Source: Owenia fusiformis (lineage: Eukaryota > Annelida > Polychaeta > Sabellida > Oweniidae). Taken from it: a stretch of 64,000 nt of DNA. Below the pieces are notes generated by a model. That model was not told the origin of the DNA and made no database searches. It worked only from the letters and a program-made list of their open reading frames with translations. Positions 10,975 to 23,000 of this stretch are shown here, in pieces; within the stretch, counting starts at the first letter, position 1, and each line of letters opens with the position of its first letter. The position numbers and the translations under genes are program-made. The stretch is from assembly GCA_903813345.2 (NCBI GenBank), contig CAIIXF020000001.1, forward strand, positions 36,179,366-36,243,365, read 5' to 3'.

Positions 10975-12165
10975 TATGCTGGCAGACTGTAACACAGAAC
11001 AACGTACATTGTGTATTGTGCATATCAGAACACAGCATACATTATGTATTGTGTATATCAAAACACAGCGTACATTGTGCATTGTGAATATCATAACACA
11101 GCATACATTATATGAGCCTGGCCATAGGAAAACCGGTCTTATCACAAAAATTAGAATTGTTCTACAAAGCCAAAATTGTGCCCAAGATTAAGAGGGAAAT
11201 GTGCTAAATCCAAATCCAACATTTTGGTCTATATATGCAAGGAAAAATTGTTAAAACATAAGTCATTGCTCATTTGAAAGGTCTCTTTGTGCTTCTTCAG
11301 ATAAAAAAAAATAAGAATTTTGAAAAAATCTGTGATAAGACCCCTTTTCCTGTGACCTGGCTCATATATTGTGTATATCATAACACAGCATACATTATGT
11401 ATATCAGAACACAGCATACATTATGTATTGTGTATATCAAAACACAGCGTACATTGTGCATTGTGAATATCATAACACAGCATACATTATGTATTGTGTA
11501 TATCATAACACAGAGTACATAGTGTATATCTGAACACAGCATACATTGTGTATATCATACCTAACATAGCATACATTATGTATTGTGTATATCATAACAC
11601 AGCGTACATTGTGTATATCAGAATACATCATACACTGTGTATATCATACCTAACATAGCGTACATTGTGTATCATGTATATCACATTATATCACAGTGTA
11701 AATTGTGTGTTGTGTATGTCACACTGTAACACTGTAACACAGCGTACATTTTTATTGTGTATATCACACATTTACACAGTATTTACATTGTGTATTACAT
11801 ATATCACTCTGTAACACAGCATACATCATGTATTGTGTACGTAAAACTGTAACACAGTACGCATTATGTATTGCACACAAGGTAACACAGTACACATTAT
11901 GTATTGCACACACTGTAACACAGTATGTATTATGTATTGCACACACTGTAACACAGTATGCATTGCACACACTGTAACACAGTATGCATTATGTATTGCA
12001 CACACTGTAACACAGTACACATTATGTATTGCACATACTGTAACACAGTATGCATTGCACACACTGTAACACAGTATGCATTATGTATTGCACACACTGT
12101 AACACAGTACACATTATGTATTGCACATACTGTAACACAGCCTACATTGCTCAGCTGGACCTGAT
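10975..12165 (+). repeat. Minisatellite of TAACACAG(C/T)-ATACATT units
   Basis: Irregular tandem units of about 30-45 bp built on AACACAGCATACATTATGTA and TTGTGTATATCA, later CACACTGTAACACAGTATGC. The array is interrupted at about 11115-11365 by sequence containing GAGCCTGGCCATAGGAAAAC and, inverted, TTTTCCTGTGACCTGGCTCATA, so a small inverted-repeat insertion split it. Open frames in several registers on both strands are repeat artefacts. It lies just after the neuronal calcium sensor stop codon. Confidence 0.85.
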
Positions 12166-12954
12166 TTAGGAACAATATAACATACAGTGTACAATTAAGT
12201 ACTAGAAATTATTAACATTTGTCTTTTTTAATCAGTTTTAAATCATTCACTGATTTTACTATTTTATATTGTCCATCTCATTCACTAGCATAACATAGCT
12301 GCAGCTGGTTATATATGTGGATGATCATGAAGTTCTCATAATATCTCTCTAAAATTTTGTTTTTCAATATACCAATATCTATTCTGTGGGAATTTTCACA
12401 GAATGTACAACATGCAAGGAACTATTAATCCAGCAAAACTATTTGGTATAACATATATTTGTTTAATTTTATATTGAAAAATTAAGAAATAAGAGAGATA
12501 TGAGATTTATGATCACTCCTCCTTCATGCAATTAAGCATTTGAAATTAATGATTTGATTAAACTGTAAATGCGTACAATAACAGCCATGTGCACATGTAA
12601 CTAATAAGTTCATGCAAGATTTTTCTTATTCTTTATCTTATGCCTGTGTCATCAAGATCTGGAGTATGCAGGCAATTGTCTGGTCATGGATTTTACTACG
12701 CATACTCTTCTAAATGGATTAATTGCTGATTTTACTATAGATTATGGGCTTTTTTGAGTTTTGAAATACTAATGTATATTGTTTTATCATTATTTGATGC
12801 AGCAACAACAGCTTCCATTGTTGCTTACATGTTTTATTGTGACATCACAGTGCACATTTTATATTGTAACAAAGAAGGCAGTTTCATTGTAACATGAAGA
12901 ACAACTGTAAATTAATGACCTCATGATGCAGTTGTTAATTGAGCCACTTTGGCA
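12166..12954. other. Non-coding spacer between two minisatellites
   Basis: AT-rich sequence. The last 150 bp contain degenerate TTTTATTGTGACATCA-like pieces, the decaying edge of the following array. No gene seen. Confidence 0.5.
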
Positions 12955-14290
12955 TGGATTTTATTGTGACATCATGGTGCAGTTGTTAAATGAGCCTTTT
13001 TGGCATGGATTTCATTGTGACATCATGATGCAGTTGTTAAATAAGCTACTTTAACGTAGATTTCATTGTGACATCATGGTGCAGTTGTTAATTGAGCCTC
13101 TTTGGCATGGATTTCATCGTAACATCATGGTATAGTTGTTAATTGAGCCATTTTGGAGTAGATTTCATTGTGACATCTTGGTGCAGTTGTTAATTGAGCC
13201 ATTTTGGCATTGATTTCATTGTTACATCATGGTGCAGTTGTTAATTGAGCCATTTTGGTATAGGTTTCATTGTGACATCTTGGTGCCGTTGTTATTTGAG
13301 CCTCTTTGGCTTGATTTCATTGTGACATCATGGTGCAGTTGTTATTTGAGCCATTTTGGTATAGGTTTCATTGTGACATCTTAGTGCAGTTGTTATTTGA
13401 GCCATTTTGGCATGGATTTCATTGTGACATCTTGGATCTTGGTGCAGTTGTTAATTGAGCCATTTTTGTGTATATTTTATTGTGACATCTTGGTACAGTT
13501 GTTAATTGAGCCATTTTGGCATGGATTACATTGTGACATCATGGTGCAGTTGTTAATTGAGCCATTTTGGTGTAGATTTCATTGTGACATCTTGGTGCAG
13601 TCATTATTTGAGCCTCTTTTGCATGGATTTCACTGTGACAGCATGGTGCAGTCATTAAATTAGCCACTTTGACATAGATTCCATTGTGACAGCATGGTAT
13701 AGTTGTTAAATGAGCCACTTTGACACAGATTTCATTGTGACATCTTGGTGCAGTTGTTATTTGAGCCACTTTACCATAAATTTCATTGACAGATGGTACA
13801 GTTGTTAAATGAGCCACTTTGACATAGATTTCATTGTGACATCTTGGTGCAGTTGTTATTTGAGCCACTTTGGCTTGATTTCATTGTGACATCATGGTGC
13901 AGTTGTTATTTGAGCCACTTTACCATGGATTTCATTGTGACATCATGGTGCAGTTGTTAAATGAGCCACTTTGACATAGATTTCATTGTGACATATTGCT
14001 GCAGTTGTTAATTGAGCCACTTTGGCATGGATTTCATTGTGACATCATGATGCAGTTGTTAAATGAGCTTCTTTACCATGGATTTCATTGTGACATCTTG
14101 GTGCAGTTGTTAATTGCCCCTCTTTGGTGTAGATTTCATTGTGACATCATAATATAGTTGTTCATTGAGCCATTTTGAGTTATACTTCATCTTGACCTCA
14201 TGGTGCAGCTGTTTATTTAGCCACTATGATGTAGATATAATTGTGCCAACTCAGCTGTTAATTGAGCATGAACCACACTAGTGTAGATTT
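12955..14290 (+). repeat. 51-bp minisatellite, about 25 copies
   Basis: The unit is built from GTGCAGTTGTTAATTGAGCC, ATTTTGGCATGG and ATTTCATTGTGACATCATG, period about 51 bp, repeated with many substitutions. A period of 17 codons keeps frames open on both strands for stretches (13397-13663 +, 13539-13868 -). These have no codon-level conservation and are not genes. Confidence 0.9.
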
Positions 14291-15474
14291 CTGTCTTAAA
14301 ATCATCATTAGTTAGTTATGAAATGTTGAACCTTGTCATGATTTTACTACTGATCATGATGCCTGCTAAATTAACATTTTTCAAATGTGATCTCAAATAT
14401 TCTTTAATTACATTTTTTATTGTCATAATTTTGTTCAGTGATTTCTTAACAGTCATTAACAATTATAAACAAGGAGTTCTAGATCTAGTATGTAAAGTTA
14501 ATTACATGCACCTTCTTATAATGGTATAGCTCAAACGTTCTATTTCTGTAGCATTAAATGACCACAAACTTGTATTGTACAGAATTTTTCTACTACCTAT
14601 ATGTAACTGATGTAAATAGTTCTTAAAAAGATATACATTTTAGTATTTGAATCTATATTGTTATCTTTTCTGCCAGACGCTATACGCATAAGTATCTAAT
14701 ATACAATTTCTCGATTATGAAATGAACATATTGTATGAATAGTGTTACTTTTTAGTGGTTGGTTAAAAGGAAAGTCACGTTTCATTTCACCATGAAGTGA
14801 AGATGCGTGCACTTTCATTATAATTAATGTAGTTTTGGAATGAATTAACATTATCATTAAAGCAAGTATAATGAAGATTTCTATGTTGCTTTGCTATTCT
14901 GCACATTTTGTATTTTAACTCAAGAATTGTGGTGTACGTATGACCTTGAGTTTGTAAATAACAGTTCTATGTGAGATTTTAGTGATTTCACCAGGTATCT
15001 ATATCAATACTAGTGGCCTCGTAGAATACATTTAGAAATCTTTTATAGATTTAGGAATCTTCCATCACTAAAAAATACAAATAAAACCCTCAACATTTTA
15101 CAAGCTGGTCATGTGATGTAATGAATGTCTTTTTGCAAAAAGATTCAGAGTAAATTTATTTTTTGCTGATGTGCATCTCTAGTCTGTATAACAATGTTTA
15201 CCTCCGAATGTATGTTCTATTGGAAGGTATGGTTGATTTGTCATTGAGATATGAAACAAACTGTTCAGAATTGAATGGATGAGTAAATTGTCACAATATT
15301 TCTCCATTTATGCTAAAATTAATCAGCTGGTCCATTGAAAAAGCAATGGACAATTTTATTTCATTTTTTTATTTGGTTATGCGACTCTTACGGCAGGGGA
15401 GAGAGTGCTTGTATTTCTCTCATATGAAATGAGAATGACATGACCAGCGTGTACTTTATGAGGGGTACATTGAT

Positions 15475-15633
15475 TTAACCCTTACGATGCCTGGAGTGAC
15501 ACATTAAAAACACTAACAAATTAAACTGACCATTTGTGTGGCCATGTTAAAGATGTTTGCAAATGTGTAATCTGTTTGCTCATATCATAAGAGCAATAAA
15601 AGCCTTTAAAACACTTGGCAATGTAAGGGTTAA
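15475..15633. mobile_element. 159-bp MITE with TTAACCCTTAC ends
   Basis: Begins TTAACCCTTACGATGCC and ends GGCAATGTAAGGGTTAA, a 17-bp terminal inverted repeat with two mismatches. Its small size and lack of coding are typical of a MITE. Confidence 0.75.
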
Positions 15634-16689
15634 TTCTTTTTAATACATTGTAGTTTAACCAGACACAAAAACTAATTATAATAAAAAAAAAAGTATGTAT
15701 TCACTAACACTATATATAACAATATATTGGTCACCATATTTTTACCTTACATGATGTATAAATCATACTTGGTGTACATTTTGCATATCAAAATATTGTT
15801 GATTAAACTCTATGAAATAAACTGAAACTCATAGTTCTGTTTAAATTAGATTTCCATTGGACCTTTCTGACATGTCTGATGTAGATAGCTAATAGTTTAT
15901 AAAAGAGAAAAGAGATCATATCACCTTTCATGTATAAGAAGCCACATAGGTTATCATTGCAAACAACTTCACAGACAATTAATCTTGAATTAAGACTATT
16001 TGATGACCATGAAAACAGCCATATCTTTTGTCTTATATTGCTAGTACTAGACTGCTAGTGGATTGGACCAATCAGGACACTTTTTCAATGACATTGATCT
16101 CTTTTTCACCAAAAAGCAATCTTTTGAAATGTTTAATCAATATTATATCTTGAAAAGAGAACTGAGTTGCTCTAAGGTTAATGTTCCCCATTGAGAACTG
16201 AACATTTTTTGAAAATGGATCTAAATGATACACCTGCCTTAAGGATGAGATAATATTCATAATCTGAGATATAATCTTCTGACAGTGTTTGCAATAATCT
16301 ACTCGGCACTATTTTTACTTCACCATCTGAAAGGAATTTGGCGTTCTGTATCTAAGATCTAGATTCAACGATGTAAAGTACACCATGTCCATATAAGGAA
16401 GGGAGTAGAGGGGACAAAGACGAGTTGAGATTCAGATTGAAACAATTTTACAATTTTCATGTTTTAACAAACTATATCAGTTTTATAATATAATAATCTT
16501 GTATTTCAATCACAATCGTGTCAATATAATACATGTTCAATATGTGGACTTTACCACACTCTGTGAGTACTATGTTCTCTGGTGGTACATTCCCAATATA
16601 ATCACACATTGATAGTTCCTACATGTTAAGCTCGCCTTAATCAAATTGGATGAGGCCATAATGAAGATATGATGTAGAGTAGAATATAT

Positions 16690-16910
16690 TCAACTGGCAA
16701 CAATGGACTTGTAATCTGAGACCTCACCAATGCTGTGCTCACATTTGCTCTGATCATCAACACCAGTGCCCAATTGATGAGTATTCTGTTCAAAACTGCA
16801 ATTTTGAACAAATGCTCATCAACCAGGCACCCATACTGAAAATCGGAGCAAATGTGACCATAGCACAAGCAAAGTCTCACGTTGCCTTGTGGAGACCTGA
16901 AACTCTCTGG
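16690..16910. repeat. Fold-back repeat
   Basis: CACATTTGCTCTGATCATCA near 16740 pairs with TGAAAATCGGAGCAAATGTG ending at about 16860. TTGATGAGTATTCTGTTCAAAA pairs with TTTTGAACAAATGCTCATCAA around a centre near 16800. Weaker pairing continues outwards to about 16690 and 16910. Probably a small non-autonomous element. Confidence 0.65.
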
Positions 16911-18611
16911 GCATTTCATAATTTGATGACAATATTCCAATCAAAACTGGCTTCCAGTTCAAATTGGACAAATATGATATGCGCTTCCCTATCCAATCCT
17001 CTGCAACATCTTGTACACTTCAGTCAGTGTAGTTTTTTAACAGATATTTTATGCTCATATTGAATTTTGTAAACCCAAAAAATGAATTTCAAGTAGATTT
17101 AACCTAATTTACTTTGATGAATGAATTATGGTGTCAAATTCATGCAAGCTTCATTTCTGTTTATAGATTATCTTCATTGACCCCCATTCTGATACTCATA
17201 GCATCTTTCTGTTTCACCTGAAATATCATCTCAGGGCTGAGAAGAAATGAGATGTCATGGTTTATCATGATGATTGACCCATTATACATCCATTTCCAGT
17301 ATGATTGCCACCAACCTAATCTTCTCAAAATTTGTGTAAATGGATATGAAGGTGGTACAGGGACTATTGTGTATTACTGGCGACCTCTATCAAATGAGGG
17401 TTTTTGAACCAACGAAGTATGAGTATAATACATAGCACTTGCACAAACATACCAGAAAAAACCAAGTTTAAGATCTATACATATTCATGCCCAAAGGCAC
17501 CTCAGTCAGTTTGACTCCTCTTTAAAATTTAGAACCACAGCCTTTCTTACATAAGCACAAATGTTACAAAACTAGACTATAGGCCCAAATTGAAAGAGGT
17601 CCTTTAACTTTTAATTTACGTTACAACATTTTCCCTTTGTTTGTTCATATTTACATCCCAAATTATATATACATAATACTTACATTATAAAATGAAATAT
17701 TGACAAGACTAGTAACTTACATATAATACAGGAGTAACGCAATAACACAGGTACAGCAAAACATGCCATACGTGGACACTTCTTGGACTAACAAATGCGT
17801 TCAACTAATATTTTCAAATTAATGGCACATGCGCCTTATTACGAGAATTCTAAGTATATTTGAAAAAGCATACAATATTTGCATGCTAGTGTAGCCTAGT
17901 GCAGTATTTTTGAAGTTGTGACTTAATGAGAACACTTACATAGACATGTTTCATTGTACTTTCTACCAAATTGCTTGCTTTCAATTGAATGATAGCAGGC
18001 ATTAATATTACAAATGTAAAATAAGGAACACTTCATTAACCCTCTAAAAATAATATTTTACAGAAAAAAATGTTCATCAATAGAAAGAAATATAATTCTT
18101 ATTTTTAAAGTCTATTCGGAATCCTTCAAAACACATTTTTACTTTTTACTTCATTATAACGGTATATATTCTCTGACATTATACTACTGAGTATTCAGAA
18201 AGGATATTCCAACGCTGGAACAACATTGAAAGCATAAATACAGTAATGGCAATGAAAAACTAACAACAGCTAAAACTCTACAATCCCATCTTACAGCTAC
18301 AGCAGATATATCATCTATTAAATTGTGCCGTGTGCCCATTTTTTCTTTATCCAAGGTTCAACCAAAATAAATTGCTATCAATATTCATTTCTACGTTTAG
18401 TTAAAAAACATGAAACAGTTTTATACATGCTAAAGTAGAGATGACAGATGAAACCACTTTTGTACACTTTGTCATTAGAGCTCATTAAAACAGTTTAACC
18501 TTGGGTAAGAAAATCAAATCAAATACCAATGAAGTGATAGAACATGGAATAAACCACTTCAGTCTCATCAATTCAGACAAGTAAGGGGTAATATCAAAAG
18601 AATTTAAAATT

Positions 18612-19003
18612 ACAGTAAAATTTTAAATGTTAGGAACTACTTTGAATTTAAAAAATAAGAAATCAAATGACTATATTGCAACAGTATAAAAAAATAGGAA
18701 CATATACTTGTCCTAACTTTTGTATATTTCAGATAGTTTAGTATAATGTGCAGCAAAGCTGTGGCCTTTTGTAATTTAGGGAGTTTCAGCCATGTTAATT
18801 TTTCCGAAAATAACATGGCAGAGAAGCATCAAAATATAAGAGGCCACAGATATGATAGCTAAACTACAAAACAAACTAAAATATACAAAAGTTGGGACAT
18901 GTATAAATATTTCTATTTTTACATATACTGCTTCAATATGGTCCTTTGATTGTTTATTTTTTAAATTCAAAGTAGTTCCAAACATTTAAAATTTTACTGT
19001 ACA
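18612..19003. mobile_element. ~390-bp fold-back MITE
   Basis: CAGTAAAATTTTAAATGTT at the left returns inverted at the right end (AACATTTAAAATTTTACTG with one change). Arms of about 180 bp match through GAACTACTTTGAATTTAAAA, ACAAAAGTT and GGCCACAG/CTGTGGCC. The centre carries CCATGTTA ... TAACATGG. No coding capacity. Confidence 0.75.
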
Positions 19004-19939
19004 TAACATTAATTTCATTTAGTACCTTAAACAACTACAATTTAAATGTAGATTTTACTTAAAAATGCAAGACAGCACCTATAAGGATTTCTTGATCCCA
19101 ACATTTGACTTGTACTATTTGTGCACTGATCATTTATACAAGAATTATTGAGTCAAAATAAATTCCAAGATTTTTAATCCTACATAATAGTAATATGCTA
19201 TCCACATCAAAAGGAGTTCCTTAGTATACAAGCAAATTTTAGTAAATACAGTAATATGTACTAAGTACATACAAAACATTATCTTAGTATGCTTACATGT
19301 ATGCCTGACTGAGTTCCTGAACAGTTTGGCAGAATGCATCAGATTCAGCACAAGAAGACAAAGCATTATAATACAGCAATAAGGAGTAAAATACCCCCAA
19401 AACATGGACTATTAATAGAGCTCAAATTGAGAGCCATATCTTGGGTCGTGCACCAGACTGAAGAATTCTTGAATTAACAAACATAAAGATAACAAAATTA
19501 ATATTTTATGTAAATAGTAGATGGACATAAAAATCTAATTTGCATCTGAAATCTTATTATGGATTTAACATTTGTTCGTCAATTTAAATATATTCTAACT
19601 GCATTTTTTCAAATGACTACATTGTATACACATGTTTGTTAATAACTGACATATGTGCAGTACAACATCAATGAAATGGTCAATCTTGAAATAAGAGATG
19701 TCTTTAACATAAACAAAAGCATAAGGGATTCACATTTGCATTTTACATGATTCTGATTCTGAACTGATATAAACATTCTGTGGGATTTAATGATTGATCA
19801 CATTTGGACATTTAACTTGTATGAATGTTTCTAAATCTAAATGACATCACAACTGATGATGAATGGAATGTCATGAATCTCTGAGGTCATGACCATGTTG
19901 CGAAGGTCAAGGTTATGACCCCTGAAGGTCATGGTTCTA

Positions 19940-20071
19940 TCACATGGGCAGCAGATGATCATCTCTATCATCTAACTCATCCTCCACTGTTCCAAGCTGA
20001 TCATCCCCTATTCCTTTATATGAGCGTGCACTTTGACGGCTTCCACTGCGACATATTAGATTACAACCATC
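19940..20071 (-). CDS. M6PR: M6PR exon 6 (cytoplasmic tail)
   Basis: Encodes DGCNLICRS ... [10 protein letters not shown] ... [10 protein letters not shown] and the stop at 19942-19940. It carries the palmitoylation-type Cys pair and the acidic-dileucine sorting signal. Confidence 0.96.
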   Translation of the reverse strand, partial: DGCNLICRSGSRQSARSYKGIGDDQLGTVEDELDDRDDHLLPM

Positions 20072-23000
20072 CTGGAAGATGACAGAGAATGGCATTTCAA
20101 GAAATGTTTCAGATATATAAATTCCTATATTGTACAGCATGTATGTAAATACAACGTTGGTATCAACTAATGGCTAAATATATTGTATAAAAATTAGATA
20201 TGTTACTGTCCTATTTATCACGCCTGGTGATCGGAAGAAATGAATGGAGGATGCAGCATCACCAACATGCAAATGTCAATGTTTTTGCTATAAATCAAGC
20301 AAGAATGGTCTACATGATCTTTTATATCATATCTTTTATCTCATATTTTACGTTCTTATCACAAAACTATTGTCATTGTTGGTTTTGTAAAATAAATTAC
20401 CATACATTATATAAAAAAAATAATGAAAAAAATTAAAATTGAACGGAGGGGGGAGTAATATCTATAAGACATATGATAAGAGATGTAACTTGACTTTATT
20501 TCCAATAACTCCAAATGTCCCTATTTTAACTCTTAAGAGTTGTAACACCCAGTTGTTACAGAGTTACTGAGTTCATTTTTCAAATACATGAATTTGCGGA
20601 AATTTGTTCCACCTTAAAGACATATTACACCCCCCTCTGTTCAATTTAAATAATTTTCGAAACTTATTTTCAAAAACCGGTAATGAAATTGCTCCAGATG
20701 CAAATCTAAATAATATACGAGTAAAATGACTTTAGTCTAACCTGAAATTCAGAGGCTACCAGTTGTTATTATTACCCTCATATTATATCAACAGAATTTC
20801 TTTTTTTATTTGATACAACCTCAATAGTAAATTTTATAATTTTCATAAGAGTCTAAATAGTCTTGAAATGAATGTAAGCTAGTATATAAGTAGATGACAG
20901 TGCAAACAGATTGTGCCCTTCATATTTGGAGTACACCTGTACATGTTTATACATATGTATTCTGATTGGATTGCTTAGTCAAAGACATACCATAGACAAA
21001 GCTTTCTCTTTGAGAGAACTATTGCAATGTGAATGATCAAAATGATGTTGAACACTGGTTTAAAATAATGTAAAATTTGTATTTACTACATGTACCCTCA
21101 TATACTGGTACTTACAGATTGAAGGTTTCCAAAGTCCTGCCAGAATTCATAGTTTGGAATTTGTTCAAATCCCTTAGCTCCAATTACAAATCTCTGATAC
21201 AAGAATCCTCCAATTAAATAAACACCAAGTAATGTGAAACATCTGAAAAGAAAAATCCACCAATAATTAAGAATAAGCAATTTTCAAACCTATTCAGCTC
21301 ATCTCCAAAAATTAAAATACTGTTGACAGAAAAAGTCCAATGAATGAGAATTACTTGTGAAGTTTTAAGTAATCAGGTCACATTATGGACAAATCTGAAG
21401 CAGCTGGCGGTTGCATTCGTGAATGCTAGATAAGTTCACCAAATGATAACAGACCGGTCCTTACTTACATAATACAAAATATGGAGCCTGCACTTAAACC
21501 AAAAGTCACAAACGGTGATTTAGTACACACTGCGTTTGTACCAATTTCAAATAAATAGTAGCAGTCTTTTGTTTTGTCCTTGTTTTCTTCTACAATCCTT
21601 AAACCTGGCTGGTTGGGCTGGAAAACAGTTTCAAAATATAATTACTGTTAAATCGAAACACCCCTGGTAAATAGCAGAATATGTTCAGATTGGCAGGCGT
21701 TCACATTCTTAGGTAGTGATAATATAAATCTTTTATTGACTCTCTGATGTCATTACAATGACATATTAGTCACTAAAAACTACAATCTACAAAATTAAAC
21801 TAAGACTAAACTAACTTCTGAATACAAAACAAAAAGTTGTTGTAAAATACAATATAATCCATGGTAAATTAAAAATGGGACTGTAAAGTAAAGGGTTCAT
21901 GTTGAGAGATGTTGGAAATACAGGTTTTACTGTACATGTACATGTATGTACTTCTGTATATGCATGTATTTCATACCAACTGAGGTTCTAGGTACATAAC
22001 GAGCGGGAATATATAGTGTATCTAGGGAGCTATCTCCAAGGCCAGGGACCGGGATGGATACACGCTGTATCCATCCCGGTCCCGCTACTTTTTTTAAATT
22101 TTTTTTTTCTAAATTTACTTTCTAAATTTTTTTTTTAATTTTCTTTCAAATTTTTTTTTTCATTTTTTGTCAAAATTTTTTTTTCACATTTTTTAAATTT
22201 TTTCAAATTTTTTTCACATTTTTTTCAATTTTTTTTTCAATTTCTTTTTTCAAATTTTGGGAAAATCTCGCAGACTTTAAGACCAAGAAAACGCCTACCT
22301 TAAGTATATTTTGAATTTTGGATCTTTATAAGGTATGATGTACCTAGAACCTCAGTAGGTATGAAATACATCTGTTATGTACGGTTGGTTTTGGATACAG
22401 GATTTATCCCGCGAGAAATATGTGTATCTCTGCGGTCCCTCGGGAGATACACATATTTCCCTTGGGATAAACCCTGTATCCAAAACCTCCCAGTACATAA
22501 CCCTTATGTACATACTGAATGAAATTAGGCTAGATAAGCAAAATAAAAAATGAAACTACTTTATAGCTCATGAATCTCATCAATTTTTAATTTAGTCATT
22601 ATTGGAATACTGTATGTATGTGTAGTGACTATGCAATCAATAATGAAAATTATATGTATAAAGTTATATTAAACTGGAGATTGCAATTCTGCTACAGATA
22701 AAACACAATACATTTACATCTGCCAGCCTTAAAAATATGAAGCCATGCTAGATTTTATTTTGACTAAATTTGCTAATGGACCTGATATACACTGTAGGAT
22801 AATCTCAATATCCTTTAGATGATAAAGGATAATTTCAATATCTTTAACCACAATTAGAATAATGTTGAAATCATGAACTAGGATTATAGGATAACCTCAA
22901 TGCTCTGAACCTCATAATGAGAATCTAAACCTCATACATGTACAAGATAATCTCAATTCATTCTACTCAATAATACTCACATCTGTTTTGGTAGGGTCAC

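Larger units (their letters stand above)
14291..19939. other. Long intergenic stretch between convergent genes
   Basis: Lies between the + strand calcium sensor gene and the 3' end of the - strand receptor gene, so both 3'-UTRs are probably inside. Possible AATAAA signals occur on the + strand, but none can be tied to a transcript end. It contains three small inverted-repeat elements (15475-15633, 16690-16910, 18612-19003). Otherwise AT-rich with no supported exon. Confidence 0.5.
21618..22980 (-). other. M6PR intron 3
   Basis: Contains an inverted-repeat element (21965-22372) with a 40-bp hairpin and a long T-rich/AT-rich tract (about 22088-22250), then a second long hairpin (22386-22488). 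The rest is AT-rich without recognisable features. Confidence 0.6.

Noticed and set aside
11764-12175. Cys/His/Tyr-rich frames on both strands
   Set aside because: They are translations of the ACACAGTATGC minisatellite in several registers.
13397-13868. Frames of 88 and 109 codons
   Set aside because: Explained by the 51-bp (17-codon) minisatellite.
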